Positions 12,533 through 14,691 of a DNA stretch of 14,691 nt are shown piece after piece. Origin of the DNA: JBCCGR01 sp039029195 (GTDB lineage Bacteria; Pseudomonadota; Alphaproteobacteria; Rhizobiales; Rhizobiaceae); assembly GCA_039029195.1 (NCBI GenBank), contig JBCCGR010000071.1:1-14691 (forward strand), given 5' to 3'. The position numbers and the translations under genes were made by a program. Within the stretch, counting starts at the first letter, position 1, and each line of letters begins with the position of its first letter. The notes under the pieces were generated by a model. It saw only the letters and a list, made by a program, of their open reading frames with translations. It made no database searches and was not told the origin of the DNA.

Positions 12533-14691
12533 ATGGAAACCACCATGCAATCGGTCATAGAAGCCAACGCGGAAGCGCTGGAGACGACCGACTACACAGC
12601 ACTTCCCGATGTTGAACATTACCGTGTCTGCAGCGATTCAATAGGGACCGTTGGATACAGTTCCGACGCTGCGTGGCGCGAAGCAATGGAACAGCTTTCC
12701 GCACAGTTTCCACAATATGGTCGTGAGGACATCGCTTTGGCTGTGGCCATGTCTTATGTTGCGCGGGTTTCAGAAGATCATCATGCAACGGTTGGTGTGC
12801 GGGATTGCCGTCACGAGCCAAAAGCACCCGGCTTTACACCGGTCGCGCTGACGCTGACCGAAGAGATGGGCTTCGAAAAAGTTCTCAATCAGCTTGTCCG
12901 CGGGCAGATCGACGCAACGATGCGGGAAGATTTGCCGGTCCAGCTCGTGCCGCTGGTGCGCAACGGCGCCCTTCCTCTTGGCGTGACGCTGGGCGAGGCC
13001 GAAGTGCGTTACAATTGCGAAATCGAGCTGGCAGTTGACAATGCTGGTTCGGTTCAATGGACGGTGAGCTCCGCCCTCAACACAAAAGTTGCTGAACTGA
13101 TGGGCGAGCGCATGACAGCGTTGGCACAAGGCATTGCGGCAGATGCCAAGGGCTCGCTTCTGCGGCAACCGGTCATGTCAGCACGCGAACGCAAACTGGT
13201 CGTTCAGGACTGGAACGCGACCGAGGCAGACTACCCGTATGAAGGTGGCCTTGTTGCCATGGCTGAGCACTGTGCTCGCGCCAATCCGGATCATCCGGCG
13301 CTGGTTTACGCCGGCGAAACGCTTTCGTTCAGCGAATTCAATGCCCGCAGCAATCGTCTGGCGCGCAAGCTTCGTGAGATGGGCGTTGGCAAGGACACAT
13401 TCGTTGCGCTTTGCATGGAACGCAGTCACGAGCTCGTCATCGCGCTTTGGGCAGTGCTGAAGGCTGGTGGGGCTTATGTTCCACTGAACACCGAAGACCC
13501 TTCACACCGCATTTCGGAGATCATCGAAGACTGCCGACCAGTGGTTGTTCTCACGCAGGAAGCCATTCGCGAACGCATTGAAACCGAAGTTTCGCCGGTC
13601 ATGGTGATCCCGACCGGTGCTGATGTGGAACGTGATCGCGACGCCTCTGATCTCGGTGTGGAAATCGGCTTCAACGATCTCGCCTACATGATCTACACAT
13701 CCGGTTCCACCGGCAAGCCGAAGGGCGTTGTGGTGGAACATGGTGCCATCCACAATCGCGTGGTCTGGATGCAGGAAGAGTATCAGCTCACACCGCAGGA
13801 CCGGATCCTTCAAAAGACGCCTTACACTTTCGACGTTTCGGTCTGGGAGTTCCTCTGGTCGTTTGCCTATGGCGCAACGCTGGTTGTTGCCGAACCGGGC
13901 GGCCATATGGCGATGGGTTACATGTCGCGTCTCATCAATGATGAGAAGGTCACCTATCTTCACTTCGTGCCGTCAGTGATGCGCCTGTTCCTAATGGTAC
14001 CGGGTCTTGACCAATCACCGATCCGCAAAGTCTTCTGTAGCGGTGAGGCACTGCCGTTTGATCTGGTTCAGTCCTTCTTTGAAAAGACTGGCCCGAAAAC
14101 GGAACTTCACAATCTTTATGGACCGACGGAAGCAGCCGTGGACGTCAGCTATTTTGAATGCAAGCGCGATCCCGCATCAACCGTCATCCCGATTGGTCTT
14201 CCTGTCACGAACACAGGGCTTTATGTCCTCGACGAGTTTGACCAGCCTGTGCCAGTGGGTGTTCCCGGTGAACTCCACATTGGTGGTGTTCAATTGGCCC
14301 GTGGCTACTGGGCGCGCGAAGACCTGACAGCCGAGCGCTTCATTCCGTGCCCGGTGGAAGATGCCCCGCACGATCGTCTTTACAGAACCGGTGATCTGGC
14401 ATTCTTCCAGCCCGACGGGCAAATCGTCTACATGGGACGCAATGATTTTCAGGTGAAAATCAACGGCGTACGCATGGAATTGGGCGAGATTGAAGCGGCG
14501 ATTCGCGAGCAGGGCGGTGTGCACGATGTTGTGGTCGTGGCGGAAGAAAATGATGGTGCGAAATCGCTGATCGCCTATGTGGTCGCCGATAGCCCGGGTG
14601 AGGAAAGAGGCGAGGAACTGAAACAGGGCGTCGCTGCAACGCGCCCGGTCTACTATGTTCCGAAGGAAATTCACTTCCTTTCAGAAATGCC
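12533..14691 (+). CDS. Non-ribosomal peptide synthetase, partial C domain plus serine-type adenylation domain (3' end outside window)
   Basis: The frame is open for 719 codons to the window edge with no stop, so the gene is truncated here. Residues 1-215 match only the C-terminal subdomain of a condensation domain; the HHxxxDG half is missing. The linker QDWNATEADYP (225-235) leads into an adenylation domain. Motifs are A1 LSFSEFN (264), A2 LKAGGAYVPLN (309), A3 YTSGSTGKPKG (388), A4 FDVSVWEF (433), A5 NLYGPTE (527), A6 GELHIGG (579), A7 RLYRTGDL (615) and A8 GRNDFQVKINGVRMELGEIE (635). The A9 region reads RPVYYVP in place of LPxYMxP. Pocket residues D434, V435, W438, H477, F501, S503, L528, V536 and D537 fit L-serine as in EntF. 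The start at 12533 has AGGGGGA five nt upstream; an in-frame ATG at 12497 lacks an SD, and a stop at 12431 bars any longer form. The carrier and later domains should follow to the right. Confidence 0.9.
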   Translation, partial: METTMQSVIEANAEALETTDYTALPDVEHYRVCSDSIGTVGYSSDAAWREAMEQLSAQFPQYGREDIALAVAMSYVARVSEDHHATVGVRDCRHEPKAPGFTPVALTLTEEMGFEKVLNQLVRGQIDATMREDLPVQLVPLVRNGALPLGVTLGEAEVRYNCEIELAVDNAGSVQWTVSSALNTKVAELMGERMTALAQGIAADAKGSLLRQPVMSARERKLVVQDWNATEADYPYEGGLVAMAEHCARANPDHPALVYAGETLSFSEFNARSNRLARKLREMGVGKDTFVALCMERSHELVIALWAVLKAGGAYVPLNTEDPSHRISEIIEDCRPVVVLTQEAIRERIETEVSPVMVIPTGADVERDRDASDLGVEIGFNDLAYMIYTSGSTGKPKGVVVEHGAIHNRVVWMQEEYQLTPQDRILQKTPYTFDVSVWEFLWSFAYGATLVVAEPGGHMAMGYMSRLINDEKVTYLHFVPSVMRLFLMVPGLDQSPIRKVFCSGEALPFDLVQSFFEKTGPKTELHNLYGPTEAAVDVSYFECKRDPASTVIPIGLPVTNTGLYVLDEFDQPVPVGVPGELHIGGVQLARGYWAREDLTAERFIPCPVEDAPHDRLYRTGDLAFFQPDGQIVYMGRNDFQVKINGVRMELGEIEAAIREQGGVHDVVVVAEENDGAKSLIAYVVADSPGEERGEELKQGVAATRPVYYVPKEIHFLSEM

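Noticed and set aside
12779..12802. HHATVGV (residues 83-89 of the NRPS) as a possible HHxxxDG condensation motif
   Set aside because: The required Asp-Gly is absent, and the position relative to the later strands fits the C-terminal subdomain (the 'VGTPVAGR'-like strand), not the catalytic centre.
13502..14674. Minus-strand open frames of 153 and 165 codons
   Set aside because: Both are antisense to the adenylation domain of the NRPS, which runs without a stop through the whole stretch.
1..14691. tRNA, rRNA, CRISPR array, insertion sequence or phage genes
   Set aside because: No cloverleaf, regularly spaced direct repeats, transposase or integrase-like frames were seen on either strand.

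Overview
The window looks like chromosomal DNA of an alphaproteobacterium, most likely a member of the Rhizobiales/Hyphomicrobiales. The main evidence is the run pdxH / surface-antigen lipoprotein / CbpA-type J-protein / fabI / histidine phosphatase, a neighbourhood I recall from rhizobial and Brucella-type genomes. GC-rich palindromic intergenic repeats of the 'CCCGGGCTTGGCCCGGG' kind fit as well. Genus cannot be fixed from the sequence alone.

Layout. Positions 1-545 hold no gene. They contain a strong rho-independent terminator of a gene lying left of the window, a mosaic of four palindromic hairpins, and a hairpin behind the next gene. From 546 to 8514 everything is on the minus strand. 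Read in transcription order, this is a small lipoprotein, a CbpA-like J-domain co-chaperone, the enoyl-ACP reductase FabI, an M24 metallopeptidase, a maleate-isomerase/EutA-like protein, a CurA-type NADPH oxidoreductase, a histidine phosphatase, a glycine-amidinotransferase-like enzyme, and a secreted lysine-rich protein with its own promoter. pdxH (8654-9286, plus strand) diverges from the lipoprotein and meets a YqaA-type membrane protein tail to tail. That gene is coupled to an upstream ArsC/YffB-type thioredoxin-fold protein. A Tat-exported CpdB-type 2',3'-cyclic nucleotidase/3'-nucleotidase (10184-12199, minus) follows.

The right end carries the most distinctive gene: a non-ribosomal peptide synthetase running from 12533 off the window edge. 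Its adenylation domain has all core motifs from A1 to A8, and its substrate pocket reads D-V-W-H-F-S-L-V-D, the EntF-type L-serine code as I recall it. It is preceded by only the C-terminal half of a condensation domain, without the catalytic HHxxxDG half. The 333-bp gap shared with cpdB is unusually rich in dyads and probably holds the control region.

How the genes fit together. fabI (fatty acid elongation), pdxH (pyridoxal phosphate), the J-protein and the phosphatase are housekeeping. The M24/EutA-like pair, CurA and the amidinotransferase look like an accessory small-molecule module placed inside that block. The NRPS starts a probable siderophore or peptide locus that continues to the right.
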